A stretch of 64,000 nucleotides of DNA from Talinum fruticosum (Eukaryota; Streptophyta; Magnoliopsida; Caryophyllales; Talinaceae), in the NCBI GenBank assembly GCA_021018815.1, contig JAITYX010000003.1, positions 8,988,501-9,052,500 on the forward strand. Reading direction: 5' to 3'. The notes under the pieces were generated by a model, which saw only the letters and a program-made list of their open reading frames with translations, ran no database searches and was not told the DNA's origin. Of this stretch, positions 45,343 to 55,800 are shown one piece after another (position 1 is the first letter of the stretch; every line of letters begins with the position of its first letter). Position numbers and translations under genes: made by a program.

Positions 45343-46980
45343 GTTGTTCGCAGCATAAATAACGTATTTTATACGCTCTCTAACACTTGTTTTTAAATCA
45401 TAAATAACATAATTTTATGATTTTTACTTATTTTATTTACTTTTTTAGGAAATAAGCCAAACACGGAAACTTGCGGAGAATAGAGCGAAAATGATGATGA
45501 TTTCGGCAAATCAAGGTTCAAAGATCCATACTCAACTTGTCGTAGCTATGTTGGACCATCCACAAGCTCACGTGAACGTTCGCAAGAGTTTCGGAAGTTG
45601 GAAGTAAAGTATCGGAACCACCACACTCAAAGTTCAAGCATTTGTGGCATTTCAAGACCCAAGAAGAACCTCTCAAGGACCCTAAAGAAAACCACAAACC
45701 GCTAATATCACCTCGGATCAATTCCGGTGCCGCCTAACGAAAGTCAAAGTAAGAAAAGGCCATTTGTAGGCCCCACGACCTACCCACAGGCCATGGCACA
45801 GCCTGTGGCAGCTTTCACGGTCTGGCTCATGGCCGTGGGGAAGGCTGTGGTGGCCTATTTTGAGCATTTTTCTCCTTTTTCAACCAGAGCCATGACACGG
45901 TCATACCCGTGTCAAGGCCCCGAGTCTCAATTTTGGTTGTTTTTAGGTTATTTAAACTGGTTTTTGGCTACATTTTGAAGGAGGCCTCTTGAAGAGAGCC
46001 CTTACTTAGGTTTGAGAGTTAGATTAGTTTTATAGTTAGCCAAAGTAAAACTCAATTAGGGAGATTAATTAGGTAAGATTAGTGTAGATTTGGGTTGAAG
46101 ATAGTAAACCATGGAGCTTTGGAGCTCATATGGCTAAGCTTTCTTCTTCTCTCTCTCTCTTTATTTTGTATTTTGTTCTTGTTAATTTCGTTACATTAAT
46201 GTTTGTTTAGTTACTATTTTGTTTAAATGTTTGCTATTTTTGTTGTTGATTTATGTTTATTTGTTGGATTTGTGCAAGTTATTTTAGTTTTCTCTTTCTT
46301 CTCCATGCTTATTTGTTATGTTGATAGTTTAGACATTAACTTGAATTTTCTCATGTTCAGTGAGTAGTTTGGTTGGCTTATCTTGTGATTAGCTATTTGA
46401 TGGTTAGTTAGTCATGTATTAGACTTATCCACACGCAATTTATGCATGCAAATTTGAGTTTTCACTCATGCATACCAAGTGTTCGATGAAATGCTTGAAA
46501 GAGCTTTCATCTATATTTTTGGGCGATTGACTTAAACCGAAAGGTGAGGTTAATTTGCTAGTGTGGGAGATTTAAATGCCTGGGATTTTGGCATGAAAAT
46601 TGCCCGAATCCTAGCTAGATCCAAGGGTTGCTAACCTTGTGGTCTATTTGGGCTAACACCATGAAAATAGGTGATTAGGCCACCGAGACTAGCTCATGAC
46701 TCATGAAAGTGGGCCTGGGTGAGCTTTCTCGATGCAACCAACCATCTCAATTTGCTTGCTTAAGTTGGGTAGGTTAGGGCTTTGTCTTAGCTAATTAGCT
46801 CGTTAATTGGCACAACCAAGTCACCTTTTTACCTTTCTTTAATGTAGTTTTCATTATTTAATTTTCCCACATACTAGATTTGGCTTAGCTTGAGGTGCTT
46901 GATTTAGGCTCCAATACTTGAAACCTTACTCCTTGTGGTTCGACACCCTCAAATACTCACTCAAGGTAACATTCATTTGT
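45343..46980 (+). repeat. Athila-type LTR inserted in gag, probably solo
   Basis: About 1.6 kb between two parts of the gag frame (minus-strand reading resumes AEVATIHRSSYGSQMN at 47030 and TTDFAYEMMALKATI at about 45345). It carries the Athila-type features seen in the other copies here: CACGG/CCGTG-rich middle (45770-45930) and, near the 3' end, CTCCTTGTGGTTCGACACCC (46929-46948). Probable start TGTTCGCAGC at 45343. No internal genes. The 5-bp duplication was not established. Frames at 45518-45978 are LTR sequence. Confidence 0.55.
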
Positions 46981-46999
46981 GAGCCGTAGGAACTACGGT

Positions 47000-47131
47000 G
47001 AATAGTGGCCACCTCGGTCAAGGCTACTTGCATCTCCTCCTCGAGCCTCGAATCCTCCAACTTCAACTGGAGCTTCTTGACATGTTGATCCGTGGTGTTG
47101 ACTAATTCCTTTAAGTCGACCATGGAGGAAT
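47000..47131 (-). pseudogene. N-terminal coil of the gypsy gag polyprotein
   Basis: The minus-strand frame reads VDLKELVNTTDQHVKKLQLKLEDSRLEEEMQVALTEVATIHRSS, a coiled-coil segment of the type found before gag in such elements. It is cut upstream by CACTA element 4 and downstream by the Athila-type LTR. Confidence 0.55.
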
Positions 47132-47574
47132 CATTATTGTAGGAACCACTTTTAACTATGGTTAAAAATGACATTTAACTACAGTTAACCGACATCGTGT
47201 ATGTGGTTGTCGTTATATGTACCAATTTTTATTACGGTTCAAAACCGTAGTAATAGGTCACTCCATGGCGACGGTTTTAACATGAGGAACTGTTGTCATA
47301 GGTTGTTTAGGCAGGGCATATGATGACGGTTCTAATGTAAGAACCGTCATCATAGGTCCAAATTTTTTTGTACTGTTTTTTGTTTTTCCGTACCCCTCTA
47401 CAAAATACAATACAAACTATCACAATTTACAACAACTAACAGCCGCAATTTTCCAATATAAATACAAAAATTTTCCACTTACTACGACCACAACAAGTTC
47501 TATTTTAAAGAAGTTCGACAACACAATTCCATATTTTACAATAAGTTCCAACAATGAATATATTATAATGATGT

Positions 47575-47905
47575 AAAATTATAGTACAAAGAGTATTCTT
47601 TCAATATTTATGTGAAATAGTTCGTCTCTATTTACCGAAAGGTGATGCTTTATAGTAGATTTAGTTATGTCATTGTCTTTATGACGATATTGCTTGCTTG
47701 GAGTTGTTGCAGAGGTAGTCCGGACAACATATATACATCATATTTGGTGTCCACACTACCTTTGCACAAACTCCAAGCAAGCAATACTGTCATAAAGAGA
47801 AGTACATAACTCAATCTACTAAAAAGCATAACTTTGGGTAAATAGAGATAAAACTTTGGCATAAGTATTGAAGTCATTTATTGCACAAAATTCCAAGACC
47901 ACGAA
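47575..47905. repeat. Inverted repeat 1 inside CACTA element 4
   Basis: Arms of about 160 bp around a centre near 47738, including GCTTGCTTGGAGTTGTTGCA against TGCACAAACTCCAAGCAAGC, GTCTTTATGACGATATTGC against GCAATACTGTCATAAAGA, and outer CTCTATTTACCGAAAGGT against CTTTGGGTAAATAGAG. The almost loop-less palindrome would fold into a long RNA hairpin if transcribed. Confidence 0.8.
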
Positions 47906-47909
47906 ATGA

Positions 47910-48665
47910 AATTTTTGGCATAAATACTAAAAAAGCAATACACAAAGAGGTCATCTTACAAGTAATGTTTATTTCTTTTGTCATTGTCCCAAGCCGATAC
48001 TCCTCATATGTATTGGTTGCTTGGAGTTTGTCCAGGGGTAGAGATGGATAACCTCACTTCTTCTTACGGAGGTTCCTCTTCTTTTCCTTAGGAAGGTTCC
48101 TTCCCTTCTCCTTCGGTAAGTTCCTACGGACCACGGAAGAATGAGAGAAAGGGCCCTCCACCAATTCACTCGCTCTCTATGGGAGACCGGATGATGAGCC
48201 CATGTTTGAAGTGGCGCCTCCTTCTATCGCGTCACTTGCCGATGAGTGCGAATTGCTTGCTTGGATTTCTACAAGATAGTCAAAGTGGCGCTCTACCCAG
48301 GCTTGAAGGAGGTCCCAATCGAAATGCAACACAACTTGTTAGAGGACATGAGCTTCGTCAAAATCTACAAAATTCAGCTCTATGGCTTCATCAATCAAAA
48401 GGTTGTAGAATGTCTTCGCAACGAGGGACGGGCAACAATTGGCAACAACAGCTTGCTCGACATGGTCCCTATAGTAGCGTGGGATCAATTTGTCATAACC
48501 ATTAGGAAGTGCTCTCTAACTCATTTTCACTATTATCAAAGGAGAGAGTTAAGTCAAATAATTATTCTTATCATTTCCCTCAATGAAGCATGTACCCCTC
48601 TTCCCATTCAAATAATTTTTTTGCTCTTTCCCTCTATTCGTAAGAGAATTGTTTACGTATATATT
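47910..48665 (+). other. Unassigned ORF region inside CACTA element 4
   Basis: Two overlapping plus-strand frames (48179-48505 and 48246 onward) are open with balanced composition. The second encodes about 135 plausible residues before running into a TA microsatellite (CLDFYKIVKVALYPGLKEV, LLDMVPIVAWDQFVITI). I do not recognise the family. It could be a captured host-gene fragment, which CACTA elements often carry, or a decayed transposon gene. It lacks clear exon borders. Confidence 0.25.
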
Positions 48666-48666
48666 A

Positions 48667-48670
<4 letters not shown>

Positions 48671-48719
<49 letters not shown>

Positions 48720-48731
48720 CTCTCTCTCTCT

Positions 48732-48775
<44 letters not shown>
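48671..48775. repeat. (TA)n(CT)n(TA)n microsatellite
   Basis: TA run 48671-48715, CT run 48715-48733, TA run 48735-48775. It precedes inverted repeat 2. A 60-unit TA run (49565-49624) precedes inverted repeat 3 in the same way. Confidence 0.9.
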
Positions 48776-48777
<2 letters not shown>

Positions 48778-49390
48778 TTTTTGCTTCCAATTTTAATGTA
48801 TTATACATTTATCATAAACTAAACATGATTTTTTTTGAAGTTTTCCATAATGAACAGCATACTCAATGAAATGTTGAGGCAATCCCTTTAATTCACTTTA
48901 TCAATCCCAAGACATAACTAGGACCGAAGTTCATATAACACTTGTTGTCTTTAACAATGAGACCAGGTTCACAAGGTAAGACATGGAGTCTATGTACAGC
49001 GTGGGTCGGTCCACAAAGAAAGGAAAAAGGGATAAAAGATTCATTGGAGAAAAGGGCGATAAACAATCACAAAACTAATAATAATTTCCTATTGTTTATC
49101 ACTTTTTTTTTCCAATGAATCCTTTACCCCTTTTACCTTTCTTTGTGGACGGACCCATGCTGTACATAGCCTATATGTCTTGCCAGTGAAGCCGATCTCA
49201 TTGCTAAAGTTAACGAATGTTATGGGAACTCCGGTCCTAGTTATGTTTTGGGGTAGTAAAAGCAAAGTAAATGGATGACCAACATTTCATTGATATTTAT
49301 TATTGTCTTATGCATTAAGTAAACTTCAAAAAAATTATAGCCTCTAGTTTATGATCATATATAATACAACAAACTTGCAACCAAAAAAGA
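48778..49390. repeat. Inverted repeat 2 inside CACTA element 4
   Basis: Arms of about 300 bp centred near 49082. Outer pairs: TTTGCTTCCAATTTTAATGT with the inverse of TACAACAAACTTGCAACC. Middle: CAAGACATAACTAGGACC with GGTCCTAGTTATGTTTTGGGG, and GGTCGGTCCACAAAGAAAGG with CCTTTCTTTGTGGACGGACC. Inner: GATAAACAAT with ATTGTTTATC. The arms differ at perhaps one base in ten. Confidence 0.85.
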
Positions 49391-49561
49391 AACCGAAAAT
49401 TTAAATAATTGGATAAATTAGTCCATCCCCAACTTCAATTCATCAAAATAAATAAATTTGATAATGAATTTATCCTTATGACAAGTATTTGGGGAGATCC
49501 CTATATCCAAATACCCTTCCAACTTTTTACATTTTCAAATTTATATTTTCTCCCTTTTCAT

Positions 49562-49564
<3 letters not shown>

Positions 49565-49624
<60 letters not shown>
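49565..49624. repeat. (TA)n microsatellite
   Basis: Thirty TA units directly before inverted repeat 3. Tyr-Ile repeat frames across it are artefacts. Confidence 0.95.
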
Positions 49625-49627
<3 letters not shown>

Positions 49628-49628
49628 T

Positions 49629-50213
49629 CCTTTTTGCTTCTAATTTTGTTGTATTATACATTTATTATAAACTATAAATGATTTTTTTTTGAAGTTTTAC
49701 ATAATTTTTAAGACAATTAAATATGAATAAAATGTTGAAGTCACCCCTTTAATTTCCATTAATGACGCAAGACATAAGAGGAACTAGAATTCCCTTGTTG
49801 TGATTAACAATGAGGTTGAATTTACAAGACAAAAATGGAGTGCACATGCAACATAGGCCGATGAACAAATAAGGGTAGAAGGATCGAGGAGTCAAATGGA
49901 AACAAAGGTCGTAAACAATAGCCATTGTTTATCACCTTTTGTTTTATTTGACTCCTCAAACTTCTACCCTTCTTTGTGGATCAGCCTATGTTGCATGTAC
50001 AATTCATGTTTTGTCTTGTAAAATTGACCTCATTGTTAATCACAACAAGGGAATTCTGGTTCTGTTATGTCTTAGGTCGTTAAAGCAAACTAAATGGATG
50101 ACCTCAACATTTCATTCATATTTCATTATTATTTTATGAATTACGAAAACTTTAAAAAATCATGGGCTCTAGTTTACGATCATGTATAATACAACAAACT
50201 TACAACTAAAAAG
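49629..50213. repeat. Inverted repeat 3 inside CACTA element 4 (copy of repeat 2)
   Basis: Arms of about 290 bp centred near 49922, for example AGGGTAGAAGGATCGAGGAG against CTCCTCAAACTTCTACCCTT, TTCCCTTGTTGTGATTAACA against TGTTAATCACAACAAGGGAA, and the inner GTAAACAAT against ATTGTTTAT. It parallels repeat 2 in every block, including the preceding TA tract and the following 250 bp (to about 50390), so the whole unit was tandemly duplicated. Confidence 0.85.
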
Positions 50214-50399
50214 GAAATCAAAAATTTAGATTGATAAATTAGTCCACCCCCAACTTCAACTCAACAAAATAAATAAAATTGATAACAAATTTGTCTCGTA
50301 TGATAAGTATTTGGAGAGATCCTTATATCTCAATATATTTCTAATTTTTTTACATTTTCACATTTTTATTTTCTCCTTATTGATCCTTAAACATATTTC

Positions 50400-51230
50400 T
50401 ATTTCTTCAAATCCTAAACCATAAATATTTTTATTTCATTAAATTGTAACTATATTTGGATAACAATTTCGACAATTGGATAAATGAGTTCACCCCAACA
50501 TCACCTCATCAAAATTAACAAATTTGGATACAAATTTATCTTTATGAGAAGGTTTTCAGGGATGACTCTATATCCAAATTTTCTTTCTATTTCTCTAAAA
50601 CTCTAAACAAATTTGGATGCAGTCTTTCGATCTACCATCCTTAACTATCATATTTCACTATAATTACTACAAATCCTAAACTCTTAAACCTATTTCTCAA
50701 AATCTCAAACAATTCACGAATTTCCAACTTCATAAACTAAAGAAATGTTATCCACATTCTTAATATTCAACATTTCAACAAAGATTCAACATTTCAACAA
50801 TCTCAAACATTAGCCACATTCTTGACATTCACATAATTACCGCAAATATATTCAACATTTAAATATAATATGTTTTGTAAATAACTTAAAATGAAAAATA
50901 AGAGAGGATAGAGATTCATACCTAAGAACCGACAACGGTGAGGGTGAAGAGAGGCTTGAGAGTGAGAATTAGTTTGAGGAGATCTACACTTAAAAGAAAT
51001 GAGAGGAAACTATGAAGAAATGAAAGATTCGGAGAGAGGACATCTAAACGGTGAGGGTAAGGAGAGACTTACCAATTCAAGTCGACCAGCGAGGAAGTTA
51101 CGAATTCTAGATATGAGGACGTATATGGAGTAGAGAAAACTATAGAAAGCGATAAGACCGAGAGTAGATTTAAGTGGGCGTGGAAACAGATACGTATGTT
51201 CTCGCATTTTTAAGTCGATCCGAAAGACAT
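50400..51230. other. Right interior of CACTA element 4
   Basis: A/T-rich DNA with TTCAACATTTCAACA short repeats (50770-50800), then a GA-rich leader-like part (50900-51230). No recognisable protein. Confidence 0.45.
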
Positions 51231-51577
51231 ATGATGACGGTTCTTTCATAAAACCGTCGTCATATGGACATTTAACGACAGTTCTATGAAAAGAATTGTC
51301 GTAAATATATCAGCAACACATATGACGATGGCTCTTACATTAGAAATTATATGTGTTAAACAATGCCCGTTATTTACAAAAATACCACCAGTCCAATTTT
51401 CATGATGGTTTGTCCTTTTAACCATCGTTAAAGACCCGTCGTTGAAAGTGGTTCCTGAAGTAGTGGCAGTTGAGCAAGCCTTTCCTCGAGTGTGGCAATC
51501 ACCTTACAAGAATTCTCACGAACCTTCTTGCCACCTTATGGTGCTTCTCCCGGTGATGCTCAACATCCTTTCCTAAA

Positions 51578-51595
51578 CTTTCGCTCCGATACCAA
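51578..51595 (-). other. Primer binding site of the gag-only element (initiator Met tRNA)
   Basis: Directly inside the 5' LTR on the minus strand: GTTGGTATCGGAGCGAAAG, containing TGGTATCGGAGC, one change from the complement of the initiator Met tRNA 3' end (TGGTATCAGAGC). Confidence 0.85.
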
Positions 51596-52027
51596 CTATC
51601 ACGGGATGATAATTCACTCAAACTTGACAACAGGTGAGGCGCTAGCAAACTACACTCGAACGTTTCTTTAGCTTGGTAATAAGCCTTGGAGGTTGCTTGA
51701 CTTAAGGTTAGAAGAAGCTAAGTAAGCAAGATAACACTTAGAGAGAGTCCGGGAGAATGCTTGTATAGTGATTTGCTTAGAAACTTTGTGGATGATTCTT
51801 GGATGCCTAACAAATGAGGCCCTTGGGGGTTTATATAGGCTTCCACCTCCTTAATAGACTGTGGAGATTGATTCAATCATACGGTCTAGATTTATCCTCT
51901 AGAATCCTCTATACAAATATCTATGTTTCCATACAAGTGTCGAATGTTATAGAACAATGTGGAACATTATGGATCGAGAAAGAAAATTCTAGAGGATTTT
52001 GGGTTATTCCGGAGGTGTTTTGTGACA
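51596..52027 (-). repeat. 5' LTR of the gag-only element
   Basis: 432 bp, TATCACGGGATGATAATTC at the left (TG mutated to TA) and GTTTTGTGACA at the right. On the minus strand CCTATATAAACCCCCAAG at about 51825-51840 is a good TATA box, so transcription would start within the LTR and run toward gag. Confidence 0.85.
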
Positions 52028-52399
52028 CTAAGCGGTAGGCTCGCCCGAGTGCCTTGTGGTTAGGCTATAACATGAATGTAAATGCCAATTGCAATTGCAA
52101 TCCATACTACTAGGCTACTACCGCCAATCACCGGAAGCCCACCCACAACATTAACATGAGCTGAACTATTAAAAAAAAAAGAAAAAGAGAAAAAGGGTTA
52201 TTCCTAGTTATTAAAAAAAGAAGATTAAGAACTTTTATTTAACATCTCCAATTAACCGATAGACCGAACAAAAAAACTGGTTAACCGATATCCGGTTAGC
52301 TAGTTAATATGATTATAGTTCTAATTCGCATTTTTCGAACCAAAAAATCAGCTCACCGAACCGAAACTCCCCGAGCTTAATCAAATGCTCGTGCTCATC
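52028..52399. repeat. Degenerate GGTTAACCGA-type sequence
   Basis: No gene. On the minus strand it reads TAGGGATGAGCACGAGCATT followed by TTTCGGTTCGGTGAGC and later AACCGGATATCGGTTAACC. This resembles the ends of small dispersed plant elements that begin GGG(A/G)TGAGCA and contain CGGTTCGGTT words. The borders are not defined. Confidence 0.3.
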
Positions 52400-55000
52400 C
52401 CTACCGAAGCCCTTTCATAATCGTGAAGAAGCTATTTGACCATAAAGCCTTACCATTTACAACTCCACATAATATTAACGTGCCATATGTAAACATAATA
52501 TCCGATATAACAGGAGCTCCATCATAAAGACGATATCCGGAATAGCCGCCCTCTCAACTCGCTTCCGTATAGTAAGCTTAAAAATCCTTTCGGACATAAA
52601 TAAAAAAGATAAGATGAAATTAGGTCTCCTTGTCGACGTCCATGACTAGGGATAAGATAAAGTTTGGGCACATCATTCCCTAAAAAAGAAAATGTAGGCG
52701 ACTTGAGGTATTTCATAATTTAATCCAACCAACATTGTCCGAAACCCTATTTTATCATAATACGAGCAAAAACGGCCACTCTACTCTATCAAAAGCTTTG
52801 TCCATATTGAGCTTGAGTTCTATAGAACTCCCTGTCGGAAAATAAACATAGATATCATGTAAAATCTTAAAGGCAATAAGAATGTTATCAATTATATGAC
52901 TTCCCAGGGTAAAAGCTACTTGTGAGTCCTTGTGAGTAAAAAATAATGCTCAGCAAAATCGATTTAAGTCGATTAGAAATCACCTTAGTCACTAACTTGT
53001 ATACAACAGTGCACAATGGCTACATAGCACCCATTCGCTTACCCTTAGATTTCTTGAGAACGAGGGTTACAAAAGTATGGTTCAACCTATGCAAAATAGG
53101 ATGACCATTGAGGATAGCCAATTGAGTTGGCTTGACATCACTATTAGTAATACTCCAATATTTCTAATATAAGAAGGGATTCATCCCTTCTGGGCTTGGA
53201 CCTTACGAGGATGCATTTGTTTCAAGGTCGCGTCGACCTTCATTCCATAATGGGGAGAACACAACATGTCATTCATAAGTTCAAAAACATGAGACTCAAC
53301 ACAACCTAAGACATTCTTATTATCTAGATTAGGATTTATAATCAACAAATTGGAGAAAATAACTCAGAACAATATCATCAATATTCTCGAGCTCCTCATG
53401 GAACACTCCATTTTTATCATAGAACCTATTAATAGAATTTGTTCTAGAATGATACCATTGAGTATTTGTATTACCACATTTTCAATATTTAGACCTTGCC
53501 TATTGCCAACACAAAAATTCCTGTCTCTATCTCCACTCCTGAATCTCAACTAGTATTTACCGACACTCTAAAGCATCCTTTAATTTACAAAGCTTAAGCT
53601 CCAATTTTTGGATCCATCTTCATCATACAACATATTAATATAATTTGAGGCTCTTCTCATATTTTCTTTGGAGTAAAACAAGTAAGTATTTGCATCACCA
53701 TATTTTAAATGATCAGACCTTAATCTTTGCCATCAAAAAATTTCCTCTTTTTGTTTCCACTCCCAATCTCAACTAGCACTTCCCGATGCTCTAAAGCATT
53801 CTTCCACATACCATGCTAAATTTTTCATTATTGAACTTACCCGATTCACTAGCACAAAGTCCCAACTTATTAACAACATTATCAACAACATCATGTTTAG
53901 CAACATTACCCTATGTTTTCTTTATTGTATCTTTATAAGAAGGATTAGAGGCCAAAAATTTTCAAATCTATAAGATTTATTACCTTTCTTGCTTTTGTTT
54001 CTCCTCAGATTGCATGTTAGTAATATAGGGAGATGGTCTGATATATCACTATCAATGTGAGAAACATCAATGTTAGGGAAAAGCACTAACCATTTAGTTG
54101 AAGCACAAAATCGATCAAGTCTTTGTTCAACAACCTGTCCATGCCTCGAATTATTACACCATGTAAAATCATATCCATTGTACTCTAAATCAAGGAGCCT
54201 ATTTTCAATGAAAGCAGATTGGAATTCCTCAATATGATGCTGAGTTTAGATCACCTTTAGAAGCCAGTGCATATTCAATTGAGTACTTAAATCTACAATC
54301 ATCTACCCCATATGGTGTTTGTTTTGAGGTTTTGGTCACCCATACACCCCAGGTAATCTCCAGTTGGGTTCATCCTTATCCTACTTAATATTCGCATCCA
54401 TATAATGGGATGATTGTGATAATAATATCATTTGAACAAGACTACTCGACCTACCAACACAGTCAACGAAAATTCCATGAAATTACCTAACTAGGGCAAG
54501 ACACTCTCTATCTCCTCTCTACTCTTACTTTATTGATAAAAGTACCACCTTGGGTGAAAATTCTCCATAGCAATATACAAAGATCATCAACTATACTAGA
54601 GTTTCTGCTAACCAATGACAGTTGAAACATAGTAGATTCATGGCTCTCGGTGGGGTTGTTAAACAACCTCCACTAGTTTAGAAGTAGCAATAATAATAGA
54701 TTGAGTCACATCATCAGCGTCACAAAATTTTGCATTATAGCAGTGTTCCCCTTTCCAGCCAGCCCATGTTTGAAAACCTCATTTCTTGGCATAAATATCA
54801 AATTATCATCCACTATCATGCTATCCAAATTAGAAGATATATCTTTACCCTTACTATCATCTTCAGGTTTACTTGACTTCGCAACTCCAAAGTGCAACTT
54901 TATACAAGGTTTACATGAGCTTTTCTTGTTCCTAAATGCTCGAAATATCCTATTTTCTTCATATAGTTCCGTCTTATTGTTTTGACGTTTTGATTTTAAA
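52400..55000 (-). pseudogene. Decayed LINE (L1-type): endonuclease and reverse transcriptase remnants
   Basis: Read on the minus strand from about 54640. MNLLCFNCHWLAE (compare the start of the endonuclease, M-x-x-L-x-WNC-x-G) and GRSSSLVQMILLSQ, then WRLPGVYG (W-R-x-T-G-x-YG) and other AP-endonuclease words in broken frames. The linker motif YGDANTYLFYSK follows near 53700. The RT region includes NPFLY.KYWSI, HPILHRLNHTFVTLVLK (I-x-x-T-x-I-x-L-I-x-K) and, at 52716-52522, YLIPSHGRRQGDLISSYLFYLCPKGFLSLL (the RQGDPLSP motif with a change). Many stops and frameshifts. An upstream frame at 54897-54706 may be the end of ORF1. Confidence 0.65.
53410..53825. repeat. Diverged tandem duplication inside the LINE
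   Basis: Blocks at 53410-53590 and 53640-53825 are parallel: AGTATTTGTATTACCACATTTT vs AGTATTTGCATCACCATATTTT, AATCTCAACTAG in both, and (T/C)CTAAAGCATCCTT vs TCTAAAGCATTCTT. Both encode, on the minus strand, the same LINE segment around the YGDANT motif. Confidence 0.6.
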
Positions 55001-55093
55001 TGAGACCCTATAAGACAATACCTATATTGTAGCTTGTCTTCATTAATATCAACATCAGCTACATCCTAGGGCTTCAGTGTATGCCCTAGTTTA

Positions 55094-55324
55094 GTGAAAG
55101 CTGTCAGATTCTTTAATATGTATCACCAAATGTGGTGCATGATTGAAAAAGTTAATACATTGATGCATTATGGGAATACTATTTTTGGATATCTAATTGA
55201 GTGGAAGGAATTATTAAAAGATAATGATGTTGTTTCTGAAGATATTCACGATTATTTATTTGAAGTTAGAGTTACTAAATTCTTATCTCAAGAGGAAAAA
55301 ATGTGTTGGCATGCTCTGTTCTGA
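55094..55324 (+). CDS. Unrecognised small ORF, 76 codons
   Basis: The frame encodes a balanced, charged segment (NTIFGYLIEWKELLKDNDVVSEDIHDYLFEVRVTKFLSQEEKMCW) and, after one stop, a similar-looking continuation to about 55420. I do not recognise it. It sits between LINE and LTR-like debris, so it is more likely a fragment of a transposon or captured gene than a host gene. Confidence 0.2.
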   Translation: MKAVRFFNMYHQMWCMIEKVNTLMHYGNTIFGYLIEWKELLKDNDVVSEDIHDYLFEVRVTKFLSQEEKMCWHALF

Positions 55325-55439
55325 CATTAGAGCAGTGAATATCTTTATTTTGAGATAGTTGATGATGAGTTGGAAATAATGATCAGAGATGAAGGCTTAC
55401 AAAATCTCAATAATTATAACTAGGAGAGTGCTTTGGAAA

Positions 55440-55800
55440 ATTAGGTACATCACCCTTTAAGTAGTAATGTATTATTGTGGCAGTGTGTTACGCAATAGGA
55501 ATGTATTATTACATTTAGTTATTGTCATATAAGGCATCTTGTAACAGTGTATGCAGTGTAGCCAATAAGGTGCCCTATATACCCATCTCCATATATAAAG
55601 AGAGGTTCAGTAGTGTGAAGAGACGTGCTCATTTAAGCATATCTTTCTGATTTAAGTCCCTCTTTAATCTTTCTAATTTCTATATGAGCAAACATCTGTG
55701 ACAGTCTTTGTAATTTAAGTCCCTCTTGATTGTAATATATCCACTTTCTAATTTTAAATAAAAGAAGTTTTTCAGTAAGGAACATTATTCAATTGAACCT
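55440..55800 (+). repeat. LTR-like sequence with TATA box
   Basis: Contains ATCTCCATATATAAAGAGAGG (55587-55607), a good plus-strand TATA box. A direct repeat of ATTTAAGTCCCTCTT lies at 55651 and 55716, spaced 65 bp apart, as in short copia LTRs. No TG..CA border or partner was established. Confidence 0.3.

Larger units (their letters stand above)
47132..51465. mobile_element. CACTA element 4, non-autonomous, 4.3 kb
   Basis: Same family as element 3. The left end CATTATTGTAGGAACCACTT is a mutated CACTACT.., and the right end (inverse) is CACTACTTCAGGAACCACTT. Subterminal words ACGGTTCAAAACCGTAGTAA and ATGACGGTTCT occur near both ends (47145-47370 and 51230-51440). No transposase is found. The interior holds three long inverted repeats, TA/CT microsatellites and an unassigned ORF region. 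Flanking trinucleotides AAT and GCA do not match. Confidence 0.75.
42333..52027 (-). mobile_element. Gag-only, non-autonomous Ty3/gypsy element
   Basis: Minus-strand element: 5' LTR 52027-51596, primer site 51595-51578, a coil and gag region, polypurine tract 44362-44375, 3' LTR 44361-42333. The LTRs (432 bp; 419 bp after removing an inserted CACTA) share long blocks, for example TCTAGATTTATCCTCTAGAA and TTTGTGGATGATTCTTGGAT. Only gag is present and there is no trace of protease, RT or integrase, so it would depend on a partner element. It holds two CACTA elements and an Athila-type LTR. Flanks (CCCAA and CTAAG) do not show a clear duplication. Confidence 0.75.

Noticed and set aside
48246..48869. 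A 207-codon ORF
   Set aside because: Its second half is Tyr-Ile-Ser-Leu translated from TA/CT microsatellites; only the first part is discussed as a possible fragment.
49409..49681. ORFs with Tyr-Ile repeats
   Set aside because: They are translations of the TA run at 49565-49624.
42333..52027. Five-base target duplication for the gag-only element
   Set aside because: Flanks are CCCAA and CTAAG; only three of five bases agree, which is not better than chance.
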